DNA of 13,805 nucleotides, taken from NCBI GenBank assembly GCA_031367505.1, contig JANLPY010000366.1, positions 1 to 13,805 on the forward strand, in the 5' to 3' direction. Of the stretch, positions 1 through 6,790 are shown one piece after another (the first letter of the stretch is position 1; every line of letters starts with the position of its first letter). Origin of the DNA: JAKFWF01 sp031367505. Lineage in GTDB: Bacteria; Pseudomonadota; Alphaproteobacteria; Rhizobiales; Hyphomicrobiaceae. A program made the translations under genes and the position numbers. The notes under the pieces are model-generated. The model saw only the letters and a list, made by a program, of their open reading frames with translations. It was not told the DNA's origin and made no database searches.

Positions 1-87
1 TCGCCGGAAGATTTCGGGAAATTGCTACGTAAGGACTACGACCAGTTCGGCGCATTGATCAAGAAATTGAACATCAAGTCGGAGTAG
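1..87 (+). CDS. Bug/TctC-family substrate-binding protein, C-terminal end only
   Basis: Frame 1 is open from the window edge for 28 codons and ends in TAG. The peptide begins SPEDFGKLLRKDY and closes with IKKLNIKSE. This matches the usual end of Bug (TctC-like) periplasmic binding proteins, where an SPE-F motif is followed by a helix and a short I-K-x-A/L-x-I-K tail. The next gene has the corresponding segment SPEELGRQLVEDI ending in AAKIKID, so the two are paralogues in tandem. The rest of the gene lies outside the window. The family call rests on a short peptide, but the neighbour match makes it fairly secure. Confidence 0.72.
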   Translation, partial: SPEDFGKLLRKDYDQFGALIKKLNIKSE

Positions 88-100
88 TCGGCGCACACAG

Positions 101-148
101 GTGACGCTGAAAATCGACCAGAATTCGTGGGTGGCTCGACAGCGTCAC
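101..148. other. Intergenic bulged hairpin between two Bug genes
   Basis: GTGACGCTG (101-109) and CAGCGTCAC (140-148) are perfect 9-bp inverted arms. Just inside them TCGA (114-117) can pair with TCGA (136-139), leaving a 4-nt A bulge on the 5' side and an 18-nt loop. No T-run follows, so it is not a classical intrinsic terminator. It lies 13 bases after the stop of the upstream gene and could stabilise or process the upstream mRNA. Function is inferred only. Confidence 0.4.
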
Positions 149-202
149 TCGATTCCCGCAGCCCGCCGATCGCTCTTCAAGTTGCCGTAGTGGAGTATGC
201 AA

Positions 203-1171
203 ATGCTACGTCAAACGTTCCTGACTGCCGCCTACGTGATTTCTCTCGGCTTCTCCGCCCCAGCTCAGGCTCAGGCCCCCGTCTGGCCGGATAAGTCCGT
301 CAAGATCGTATTGCCCTACGCTCCGGGAGGCGCGACCGATGCTATCGGCAGGCCCTGGGCTGAGAAGCTTTCACAAGCTTTTGGTCAGCAGTTCGTTATC
401 GAGAACCGTGGCGGCGCCAGTGGTATGATCGGCGTCGAGGCGGCCGTCAAATCCGCCCCCGATGGCTATACTTTTCTGCTCACTCCGAACAGCGCAATCG
501 CGATCATCCCGAGCCTGCGTAAGGCTGCCTACGATGCGACGATGCAACTGGAGCCTGTGGCGCGTGTCGGCGACATCATCAGCGGTTTAGTCGTGCACCC
601 GTCCGTTGGCGTCAAGACCATAAAGGAGTTGGTCGAGCACGCCAAGAAAAACCCCGGCAAACTGTCGTTCGGCTCGGCAGGCCTCGGCACATCGACGCAA
701 CTGCGTCTCGAAATGTTGAAGCTGCGGGCCGGCATCAACATTCTGCATGTGCCGTATCGCGGCAGCGCCGACGCACTCAATGATTTGTTGCCCGGCACCA
801 TACAACTGATGAACGAGATCGTCGTGTTCCCGCATGTCAAAGCCGGCAAGATCGTGCTGCTTGCCATCAACCATACCGCGCGGCATCCGGATTTTCCTGA
901 CGTACCAACGCTCGACGAGGCGGGAATTACCAATGCCATCGTGCCGATCTGGTTTGCCATGTTTGCCCCGCTCGGAACGCCGAAGGACATCATCGCGAAG
1001 CTCAATGCCAAGATCGTGGAGATCGCCAAAACAGACGATATGAAAGCCAAGATGAGGGCGATCAGCGTAGCCGTTCCCATCCAATCACCAGAGGAACTCG
1101 GGCGGCAGCTCGTCGAGGATATCAAGCTCAACCTCGAGGTCATCAAGGCCGCAAAAATCAAGATCGATTGA
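203..1171 (+). CDS. Bug/TctC-family tripartite tricarboxylate transporter substrate-binding protein
   Basis: Predicted periplasmic receptor that captures a carboxylated or other small organic solute for a TTT-type transporter; no membrane partners are in this window. An N-terminal Sec signal peptide ends in a PAQAQA-type cleavage site. It is followed by the family hallmarks: V-K-I-V-x-P-Y-A-P-G-G-x-T-D, E-N-R-G-G-A-S-G, P-D-G-Y-T, H-V-P-Y-R-G, and a C-terminal SPEEL segment. Length (322 aa) is normal for the family. An ATG at 197 also exists, but GGAG at 192-195 lies only one base before it. ATG 203 has seven bases of spacing, so I prefer 203. The gene is paralogous to both flanking Bug genes and is probably co-transcribed with the following one (49-bp gap). 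The substrate cannot be told from sequence. Confidence 0.9.
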   Translation: MLRQTFLTAAYVISLGFSAPAQAQAPVWPDKSVKIVLPYAPGGATDAIGRPWAEKLSQAFGQQFVIENRGGASGMIGVEAAVKSAPDGYTFLLTPNSAIAIIPSLRKAAYDATMQLEPVARVGDIISGLVVHPSVGVKTIKELVEHAKKNPGKLSFGSAGLGTSTQLRLEMLKLRAGINILHVPYRGSADALNDLLPGTIQLMNEIVVFPHVKAGKIVLLAINHTARHPDFPDVPTLDEAGITNAIVPIWFAMFAPLGTPKDIIAKLNAKIVEIAKTDDMKAKMRAISVAVPIQSPEELGRQLVEDIKLNLEVIKAAKIKID

Positions 1172-1220
1172 CGTGGAGCTTGCGCTACGAGGGACGCCAA
1201 TTCGGAGGAGAAAAAACGAC

Positions 1221-1898
1221 ATGCACCGTCGCAAATTTCTGACATGCGGAGCTGGCGGCATCGCCGGGCCGTTTCTGATGCGCTCTACCCTGCGGGCACA
1301 GGCATGGTCGGACAAGCCGGTGAAGGTTATCGTGCCGTTCGCAGCCGGCGGCGGCACCGACGTCGTCGCGAGGCCTTGGGCCGACAAACTCGGCCAGATT
1401 TTCCGTCAGCAATTCGTGGTCGAGAATCGCGGCGGCGCGAGCGGTCTCATCGGCACTGAGGCAGCGGCAAAGTCGGTGCCCGATGGCTATACGTTGCTGG
1501 TCTCATCCAATACGACGACCGTCAACATCCCGCTACTCCGCAAAGTTCCGTACGATCCGAAGAGTCTCGAGCCGATCGGCCGCGCTGGAGACGTGGTGAC
1601 GGGTTTCGTCATCCACGCCTCGGTCGGCGTCAAGACGTTCAAGGAGCTGCTCGACTACTGCAAGAAGAACCCGGGCAAGCTCGCCTTCGGATCATCGGGA
1701 CCCGGCACCGGGCCACATCTGCGATACGAGATGTTGCGCGACAAGACCGGCATCGACATCCTGCATGTGCCGTACCGCGGCGGGGCTGATGCGCTGACAT
1801 CCGGTATCTCATCGAGTTCGGCCGGAGCCACGACGCTGATGTTATCTGCGCGCGAAAGCGTGGGACCGCTTTCAGCTGGAATTTTGGTCGGTACTTAG
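1221..1898 (+). pseudogene. Truncated Bug/TctC-family binding protein with Tat-like signal
   Basis: ATG 1221 is preceded by GGAGGAG (1204-1210), a strong ribosome site; an upstream in-frame ATG at 1173 lacks one. The N-terminus MHRRKFLTCGAG has a twin-arginine-like RR-x-F-L motif and then an RAQA cleavage region. The upstream paralogue instead has an ordinary Sec signal. Homology to that paralogue is continuous from V-K-V-I-V-P-F-A-A-G-G-G-T-D through H-V-P-Y-R-G-G-A-D-A-L, ending near base 1796. From there the reading frame encodes a Ser/Ala-rich tail unlike the family and stops after 225 aa, about 100 residues short. The second lobe of the Venus-flytrap fold is therefore incomplete and the product is probably non-functional. 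Loss of the 3' end looks like an insertion or deletion event, not a point frameshift, because no frame downstream restores the missing part. Confidence 0.8.
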
Positions 1899-1910
1899 GT
1901 TGCTGGAATT
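1875..1910. repeat. Direct repeat, possible remnant of an IS21-like end
   Basis: GCTGGAATT occurs at 1875-1883 and again at 1902-1910, a spacing of 27 bp, immediately beyond the point where the Bug gene loses homology. IS21-family elements are known to carry multiple short repeats at their ends. The motif resembles those ends in character, but no transposase sequence remains. This is a tentative reading. Confidence 0.25.
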
Positions 1911-2026
1911 CCCCTGGTAGTGACCTTCCTCTTCCTGGCGTCCTCTAACCGACCCGAAATGGCAATTGCAGAGGCTGCTCGACATGACCGGTGCAAAATT
2001 CGATTTCCCGGCACGCTCCACGACAA

Positions 2027-3439
2027 TCACACGGGCAGTGTCAGCATTGCGTTGAGGCCACCTGTCGGGAGATTGGCTAGCGTCAGCTCGCCACCATGGG
2101 CTTCAGCTATTGATGCCGTGATGGCAAGCCCGAGACCGATGCCTCCCGTCTCCCGGCTGCGGGAAGTCTCGAGGCGATAGAACGGCTGGAGCACACGACC
2201 AAGCTCGGCGTCAGGGATTCCCGGCCCCTCGTCGTCGACGGTGATCACAACTGACTCCGCGTTCGATCGCAGCGTGACCTTGGCGCGCTTGCCGTACTTG
2301 ATGGCGTTGTCGATCAGGTTCCTGAGTGCACGGCGTAGGGCTGTGGGCTGGCATTCGGCGATGACCTGCGCTGACGGAGTGTCGAGGATGACAGCCAAAC
2401 CGGCGTCGGCCATATCGTCGACGATGCTGCCGGCGAGCGCGCCGATATCGGTCAGCCGGCGCGGCTCGGTGGTTGCCTCATCGCGCGCGAAGGCGAGCGT
2501 GACCGCAAGCATGGCCTCCATGCCGGCAATGGTGCCGAGCAGCTTCTCACGCTCGTCGGGGGGCTCGAGGTGCTCCACGCGAAGCCGCAGCAGTTGCAGC
2601 TCAGTCCTTAAGTCGTGGGAGATCGCCGCCAGCATGTTCGTCCGGCCCTCGATCATGAGCTGCAGCCGAGATTGCATGTCATTGAGCGCGCGTGCAGCCT
2701 GGCGCACCTCGATGGTTCCGGTCTCGGAGAGCGGCGCAGCATGCACATCCTTTCCAATGCGAGCGGCCGCCGCGGACAACGTCGCCAATGGGGTGGTGAG
2801 GCGCCGAACCGCCAGCGCAGCGACCAGTCCAACAATGGCTGCCATGACGGCGATCGCCAAAATGAGCCGGGGCGACAGCCCTGGGCTGGTGTCGGGTAGA
2901 AACGTACTCACCGTGACCCAACGTGCATCCGTCAACTGGATTGCGAGATCGAGGCCGCGCGCGGACTCCATCCAGTGACGCATCGGGCCGTAGCCAAATC
3001 CTGGGCCCATACCTGGGTGCATTCCCAAGGCGTGACCGGGGCCATTCAATTGCGTTCCACCTGGAAAAATGCGCGCACGAATTTGGCGGGCGGGCGTAGC
3101 CGGAAGTTCGTCTTTCAGGAAGGATGCGATGACAAGACCCGGAGTGTTCAGCTCCTGCTCATCCGCCATAAGCGTAGGCGCGTTGATGGCGATGGCCACA
3201 CGAAAGCCAGGCTCGCTGGAGCCCTTGATGACGCGATCCCTCCATTTTGAGGGCACGTCCTCGATCAGCCGCACGAGGTTGGCAATACGCTGCGCGGCAG
3301 CGATTCCTCCTACCGCGCGCACCGCCTCCTGACGTGCACCCGAATAGATCCAGGCGCCGGCAAGCTGTGATGCAGCAAGACCCACCAGAAGGATCATCAG
3401 CGTTTGGCCAAACAGGGTTCGTGGCAGAAACCTATTCAT
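2027..3439 (-). CDS. Sensor histidine kinase (EnvZ-like, HAMP domain)
   Basis: Inner-membrane two-component sensor of 470 aa that should phosphorylate the response regulator encoded just upstream. TM1 is about residues 10-32 and TM2 about 190-211. Between them is a periplasmic domain of about 155 residues with a Met/His/Gly-rich stretch (133-157; H136, M140, H141, M144, M153, H155, M157). A HAMP linker (about 212-263) is followed by the H-box ISHDLRTEL with H275, the N-box NLIDNAIKYG (374-383), G1 DDEGPGIP (402-409), F-box PFYRL (419-423) and G2 GGIGLGLAI (432-440). One oddity is that the usual Pro five residues after the phospho-His is Glu (E280, codon GAG). The start overlaps the regulator stop by ATGA, indicating translational coupling. 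The signal is not known. The Met/His segment and neighbouring secreted Met/His proteins suggest a metal such as copper, or envelope stress. Confidence 0.93.
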   Translation of the reverse strand: MNRFLPRTLFGQTLMILLVGLAASQLAGAWIYSGARQEAVRAVGGIAAAQRIANLVRLIEDVPSKWRDRVIKGSSEPGFRVAIAINAPTLMADEQELNTPGLVIASFLKDELPATPARQIRARIFPGGTQLNGPGHALGMHPGMGPGFGYGPMRHWMESARGLDLAIQLTDARWVTVSTFLPDTSPGLSPRLILAIAVMAAIVGLVAALAVRRLTTPLATLSAAAARIGKDVHAAPLSETGTIEVRQAARALNDMQSRLQLMIEGRTNMLAAISHDLRTELQLLRLRVEHLEPPDEREKLLGTIAGMEAMLAVTLAFARDEATTEPRRLTDIGALAGSIVDDMADAGLAVILDTPSAQVIAECQPTALRRALRNLIDNAIKYGKRAKVTLRSNAESVVITVDDEGPGIPDAELGRVLQPFYRLETSRSRETGGIGLGLAITASIAEAHGGELTLANLPTGGLNAMLTLPV

Positions 3440-4152
3440 GGCTTAGCCACGTTCGAGGCAAAGAGGTAGCCGCCGCCCCAAACGGTCTGGATGATCCTCG
3501 GTTCTGCAGGATCAAGCTCAAGCTTCTTTCTGAGGCGGCTCACCTGCGTATCGATGCTGCGATCAAAGGCGCCGGCAGTGCGACCGCTCGCGAGATCGAG
3601 CAACTTTTCCCGAGAAAGAACCCGGCCGGAACGCTCCACCATGACGATCAGTAAATTGAACTCGCCGGTGCTGAGAGGAACGGTCACGCCATCGTCGCGG
3701 ACCAGCTCGCGCGCGTCGACATTCAGGATCCAGCGGTCGAACGCGTACTGTTTCGGCTTGTCCAAAGGACTCTCGGTCTCGCCGCGGCCTCGGCGAAGGA
3801 CAGCGTTGATGCGGGCGCTGAGCTCTCGCGTTCCAAAGGGCTTTGGCAGATAGTCGTCGGCGCCAAGTTCGAGGCCAATGACGCGATCGACCTCCTCGCC
3901 TTTGGCGGTCACCATGATGATGGGGATGCGGGATTGGGCGCGCAGCTCGCGGCACAGTGCGAGGCCGCTTTCTCCGGGCAGCATGAGATCAAGAAGAATG
4001 AGATCGATACGGCTGTCGGCCAACGCTTTTCGCATGGCCTTGCCATCGGCGGCCGAGCTTACCCGGAAGCCTTCCTTGGCGAGTGCTCGTCCGATGAGGT
4101 CGCGGATTTCCCGATGATCATCGACGACGAGAATGTGTGCTGCGGCTGTCAT
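3436..4152 (-). CDS. OmpR/PhoB-family response regulator
   Basis: DNA-binding transcriptional regulator of 238 aa. The receiver domain (about 6-120) has the acidic pair D11/D12, phospho-acceptor D55 in LLDLMLPG, T82 and K104 in the YLPKPFG motif. A winged-helix effector domain (about 138-235) follows, with the STGEFNLL and VSRLRKKLE segments and the WGGGYLF hairpin typical of the OmpR/PhoB class. It is the first gene of a two-gene operon with the kinase (ATGA overlap). It is transcribed divergently from the Spy-like gene at 4339. The receiver begins directly at the ATG, so the start fits even though no strong Shine-Dalgarno is visible. The likely targets are the divergent promoter region and the two secreted-protein genes. 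Confidence 0.95.
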   Translation of the reverse strand: MTAAAHILVVDDHREIRDLIGRALAKEGFRVSSAADGKAMRKALADSRIDLILLDLMLPGESGLALCRELRAQSRIPIIMVTAKGEEVDRVIGLELGADDYLPKPFGTRELSARINAVLRRGRGETESPLDKPKQYAFDRWILNVDARELVRDDGVTVPLSTGEFNLLIVMVERSGRVLSREKLLDLASGRTAGAFDRSIDTQVSRLRKKLELDPAEPRIIQTVWGGGYLFASNVAKP

Positions 4153-4193
4153 GATTTACATGTAGCGGCGCTCTGGTACGATGTTGCGCGAAA

Positions 4194-4209
4194 AATTGTG
4201 CCGAATTGT
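4194..4209. promoter_or_regulatory. Direct repeat AATTGT x2, candidate response-regulator site
   Basis: AATTGT at 4194-4199 is repeated at 4204-4209, exactly 10 bp apart, 42-57 bp upstream of the regulator start codon. OmpR-class regulators typically bind tandem direct repeats about one helical turn apart, so this may be an autoregulatory site. On the minus strand the second copy yields TACAAT, which also resembles a -10 element. Assignment is inference. Confidence 0.35.
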
Positions 4210-4220
4210 AACGCCGGCCC

Positions 4221-4243
4221 TCTCTGACAAACTTTGTCACAGA
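4221..4243. promoter_or_regulatory. 23-bp palindrome in the divergent intergenic region
   Basis: TGACAAA (4225-4231) and TTTGTCA (4233-4239) form a perfect inverted repeat around C4232. It is extended by TCT (4221-4223) and AGA (4241-4243) with one mismatched pair (4224/4240). The TTGTCA element can be read as a -35-like hexamer in either direction. Its position between two divergent genes makes it a good operator or overlapping-promoter candidate. The binding protein is unknown. Confidence 0.45.
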
Positions 4244-4338
4244 TCAGGCCCTTCCGGAAAAGATTGGGTGACAGGTGCCTCCTATCTCCTAACTGACGAC
4301 GGAGGCTCCGTCGCATTGAACAATCAGGAGCAAGCCCG

Positions 4339-4902
4339 ATGAATACAAAGACAAAGTTACTTGGTGCCGGCGTCGCGCTGACCGCGATGCTGGGCTTCGG
4401 CGCCTACGCCCTGGCGCAGCAGGGACCGGGCTTCGGTCCGGGACATATGGGTATGGGACCCGAGATGAAGATGGGGAAGATGGGCATGGGACATGGTCCG
4501 ACGATGGGCGATGCCGGTGATCCGGCAGCCCGTCTCGCGGCTGTTAAGACCGAGCTTGCCATCAAGCCCGAGCAGCAGGCGGCATGGGACGCTTATGTCA
4601 AAGTCGTGACCGACACGGCTGCGGCCGCGCGGCCGCGCCGGGACGGAATGAGCCCCGATGTCATCGGCAAGATGGAGACCAAAGAGCGGGAAGCATTCAT
4701 CGCGGGCATTCAGCAGGAGCGGCAGAAGCGGTTCGAGGCGGTGAAGGCAGCCGCCGAGGCGCTACTTGCGAAGCTCGACGATGCACAGAAGGCCAAGGCT
4801 GGCACCGCGCTTCCCGGGCTCGCCGAAGCCGGGCATGGTCCAGGCATGCGGCACGGCATGATGGGCCAGGGCAAGGGCATAGGACCGCCCTGGATGCGCT
4901 AA
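4339..4902 (+). CDS. Spy/CpxP-like periplasmic protein, Met/His-rich
   Basis: Secreted protein of 187 aa with a signal peptide (1-26, cleavage after YALA). A Gly/Met/His-rich segment follows (28-57), starting GPGFGPGHMGMG and containing seven Met and two His between residues 36 and 56. The core is helical. It includes LAIKPEQQAAW (73-83) and ALLAKLDDAQKAKA (141-154), which resemble the LTxxQ motifs of the Spy/CpxP family of periplasmic chaperones and stress sensors. The C-terminus (165-187) is again rich in His and Met. AGGAG (4326-4330) sits eight bases before the ATG. The gene is the first of two on the plus strand and is divergent from the two-component operon, its probable regulator. In this family such proteins buffer misfolded proteins or dampen the cognate kinase; the Met/His tails suggest metal binding as well. 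Confidence 0.82.
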   Translation: MNTKTKLLGAGVALTAMLGFGAYALAQQGPGFGPGHMGMGPEMKMGKMGMGHGPTMGDAGDPAARLAAVKTELAIKPEQQAAWDAYVKVVTDTAAAARPRRDGMSPDVIGKMETKEREAFIAGIQQERQKRFEAVKAAAEALLAKLDDAQKAKAGTALPGLAEAGHGPGMRHGMMGQGKGIGPPWMR

Positions 4903-4938
4903 TGCGCTCCGGCGAACCGCAAGCTCAGCGCGCGAAAG

Positions 4939-4961
4939 CCTCGGGTCCAGCGGGCCCGAGG
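4939..4961. terminator. Stem-loop between the two secreted-protein genes
   Basis: CCTCGGGTCC (4939-4948) pairs with GGGCCCGAGG (4952-4961) over ten positions with one G-U, leaving a 3-nt AGC loop. This is a very stable hairpin, 37 bases after the stop of the Spy-like gene. No T-tract follows, so it may be a partial terminator or an mRNA-stability element that lowers expression of the second gene rather than a full stop. Confidence 0.45.
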
Positions 4962-5015
4962 CGGAGCCCGCAGTGCTTGTTGAGCAACGAAGTCGCATCA
5001 AGCAGGAGCGTGAGG

Positions 5016-5567
5016 ATGCAAACTTTCAAGAATATTCTGGGCGCCGCGGGAATTGCCGTCGCACTTGTTGGCCTTGGTGGGTACGTCTTCGCACAGCACG
5101 GTCCGGGTTTCGGTCCCGGTCGCATGGGCATGGGGCACGGATCAGCGACCCCGACTGAGCACGGCGAGATCCACGACATGTTCATGTCTCACGATAAGAT
5201 CCGGCGCACGGTCACAAACCTTCCCGACGGAATCCGGACAGTGACCGAGTCCGACGACCCGGAGCTTGCGGTCGTCATCGCCAGTCATGTGGCCGGCATG
5301 AACGAGCGCGTCAAGGAAGGGCGGGATCCCAAACTGCCAATCCAGAGCCCGACATTAGAGACCATCTTCCGCAACAGGGACCAAATCCAGACGGCCGTCG
5401 AGGCGACCGCCAAGGGCATCGTGGTCGTGCAAACGTCCGGCGATCGGGAAACGGTTGTCGCACTGCAAACGCATGCCGCCGAGGTCAGTGACCTCGTCGA
5501 GCGCGGTATGATTGCGGCACACGAAGGCATGATGAAGCGTGCTGGCGGTCCCGATCACAGGCATTGA
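5016..5567 (+). CDS. Secreted protein with two internal repeats, function unknown
   Basis: 183-aa exported protein. The signal peptide (1-26) ends in YVFA, followed by GPGFGPGRMGMGHG (29-42), nearly the same mature N-terminus as the preceding Spy-like protein. The body consists of two ungapped repeats of 48 residues (55-102 and 117-164, offset 62). They share F56/F118, D60/D122, I62/I124, V66/V128, GI 72-73/134-135, S79/S141, D81/D143, H91/H153, A93/A155, V99/V161 and G102/G164. I do not recognise a named domain. The conserved His in each repeat could bind a metal or cofactor, but that is inference. AGGAG at 5004-5008 is seven bases before ATG 5016; an in-frame GTG at 5010 is possible. It is likely co-expressed with the gene at 4339 under the adjacent two-component system. 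Confidence 0.8.
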   Translation: MQTFKNILGAAGIAVALVGLGGYVFAQHGPGFGPGRMGMGHGSATPTEHGEIHDMFMSHDKIRRTVTNLPDGIRTVTESDDPELAVVIASHVAGMNERVKEGRDPKLPIQSPTLETIFRNRDQIQTAVEATAKGIVVVQTSGDRETVVALQTHAAEVSDLVERGMIAAHEGMMKRAGGPDHRH

Positions 5568-5608
5568 TGCTGAGGACATAGACACCCATGTCTGCCAAGC
5601 GGCTGATA

Positions 5609-5637
5609 GGGCCATCGAACCAGGACATCGATGGCCC
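5609..5637. terminator. Inverted repeat between convergent genes
   Basis: GGGCCATCGA (5609-5618) and TCGATGGCCC (5628-5637) are perfect 10-bp arms with a 9-nt loop. They lie between the convergent ends of the repeat-protein gene (stop 5567) and the lipoprotein gene (stop 5714). No T-run is seen on either strand, so it is only a candidate bidirectional transcription-end or mRNA-protecting hairpin. Confidence 0.5.
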
Positions 5638-5713
5638 CGTCACGACAGCAGCCTTCGACCTGATAGCCAGAGGATGCGCACCAAATTCTCTCATTCATGA
5701 CCGAAGCGCGAAA

Positions 5714-6790
5714 TCATCGGGCAGGGATCGTGACCACGGCTGGTTGGGGAATGACCCCGGTCTCGGCAAGAGCGGTAAACATCCGCAAGAACATGAACAC
5801 GCGTTTGGATTGCAGGTCACGGTCGTCGACCCAGAACGAAGTTTTACCGTAGCGCACTGTCACAAACGTGTTCGAGGGCCGATCGGCTCCCGAGCGGACG
5901 CGCAGGAATGCTGACCGGTGTCCATCTCCTGAGCCGACATCTGATCCCGGTGTCGCCCGTCCTGCAGCCAGATCCTCTGGCGGCACGTCGATGCCGAGCG
6001 CAAGCTCAGCCATGATTTCTTGAATGGAGCGCGTCAGCAGCACGATCTCATTGCCACTATGGCGTGATGACCCTGAGGACAGGATATACTCGTGCTTCTG
6101 CGGATCGAGCCGCAGCAATTTCTTGATCAGCCGCACGTCTTCCTCAGCCGCGCTGCTCGCCACGCTTCGAAAAGAAATCAGAAAAACATGTCCCGTTCCG
6201 CGCCTTTCGGTTCGCATCCCAACTGCCCCAGACCGCTGAATTCGGCGAAACACCGAGATCAATTCCTCGAAATCCGGACTGCCGGTGCGGGCTCGCTGCG
6301 GCGCCCTTGAATCATTGAAGACGTCATTGATCGCTCGCGCGGCCATCCGCAGGATGAAGTCAGCGGGATGGCCGGACTCGATCATTGCAAATATGGTCTG
6401 CGGCGGAAGCGGTCGTAATTGGCCGTTGATGAACCGCTCCCCGGCAAGCGGCACATAGGAAATAGTCGGACGATTAGTATAGCGGCCGGTTGCTTCGAGA
6501 TTCCGATAGCTTTGTGCCGACGAAAGCGGCGTTGGGTAGAGCCTCCATGTGGCTTCGAGCTGGGTCTGCAATTCGTGAGAAGCAACAACGGACGCGACAT
6601 CGACATACATGGGCGTGTCGAGATAGCGCAATTTGACGATGTTGAGGAGCGTCTGCTCTTTCCAGGACTCGGCCATTGCGCCCGCGTAGTCCACACGGTC
6701 TCGCGGGATGGTCGCTGGCCCAATGCTTGCACACCCGGCAATCTGTCCGGCAAGAAAAATGCAATCCAGCAATCGTGGAAGTTTACGCAT
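5714..6790 (-). CDS. Predicted outer-membrane lipoprotein of unrecognised family
   Basis: The reading frame is open from 6916, but the ATG at 6790 gives a proper lipoprotein signal. It starts MRKLPRLLDC and has a lipobox IAGC with C20 as the lipidation site, so I take 358 aa. A purine-rich GGGGGA lies about five bases upstream. Conserved-looking segments are the N-terminal WKEQTLLNIVKLRYLDTP (43-60), the central LPPQTIFAMIESG (128-140) and the C-terminal FWVDDRDLQSKRVF (319-332). I recall related uncharacterised proteins in other proteobacteria but cannot name a function. It lies 153 bp downstream of the exporter ATPase on the same strand, so it may supply an outer-membrane or periplasmic component of that exporter, or may be independent. 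No enzyme motif is apparent. Confidence 0.7.
   Translation of the reverse strand: MRKLPRLLDCIFLAGQIAGCASIGPATIPRDRVDYAGAMAESWKEQTLLNIVKLRYLDTPMYVDVASVVASHELQTQLEATWRLYPTPLSSAQSYRNLEATGRYTNRPTISYVPLAGERFINGQLRPLPPQTIFAMIESGHPADFILRMAARAINDVFNDSRAPQRARTGSPDFEELISVFRRIQRSGAVGMRTERRGTGHVFLISFRSVASSAAEEDVRLIKKLLRLDPQKHEYILSSGSSRHSGNEIVLLTRSIQEIMAELALGIDVPPEDLAAGRATPGSDVGSGDGHRSAFLRVRSGADRPSNTFVTVRYGKTSFWVDDRDLQSKRVFMFLRMFTALAETGVIPQPAVVTIPAR

Noticed and set aside
529..1245. Minus-strand open frame of 238 codons opposite the second Bug gene
   Set aside because: Ser/Ala-rich antisense translation of a well-conserved binding-protein gene.
2241..2978. Plus-strand open frame of 245 codons opposite the histidine kinase
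   Set aside because: Ser/Ala/Arg-rich translation, antisense to all of the kinase's catalytic motifs.
4234..4247. TTGTCACAGATCAG as a third FNR-like site
   Set aside because: The left half matches only three of five consensus positions and it overlaps the stronger palindrome, so it is better explained by that.
4584..5015. In-frame upstream extension of the repeat-protein gene into the Spy-like gene
   Set aside because: The extension is a shifted-frame reading of the Spy-like gene; the signal peptide and ribosome site place the true start at 5016.
5588..5914. Plus-strand open frame of 108 codons after the repeat protein
   Set aside because: Mostly antisense to the lipoprotein C-terminus, with no ribosome site or recognisable sequence.
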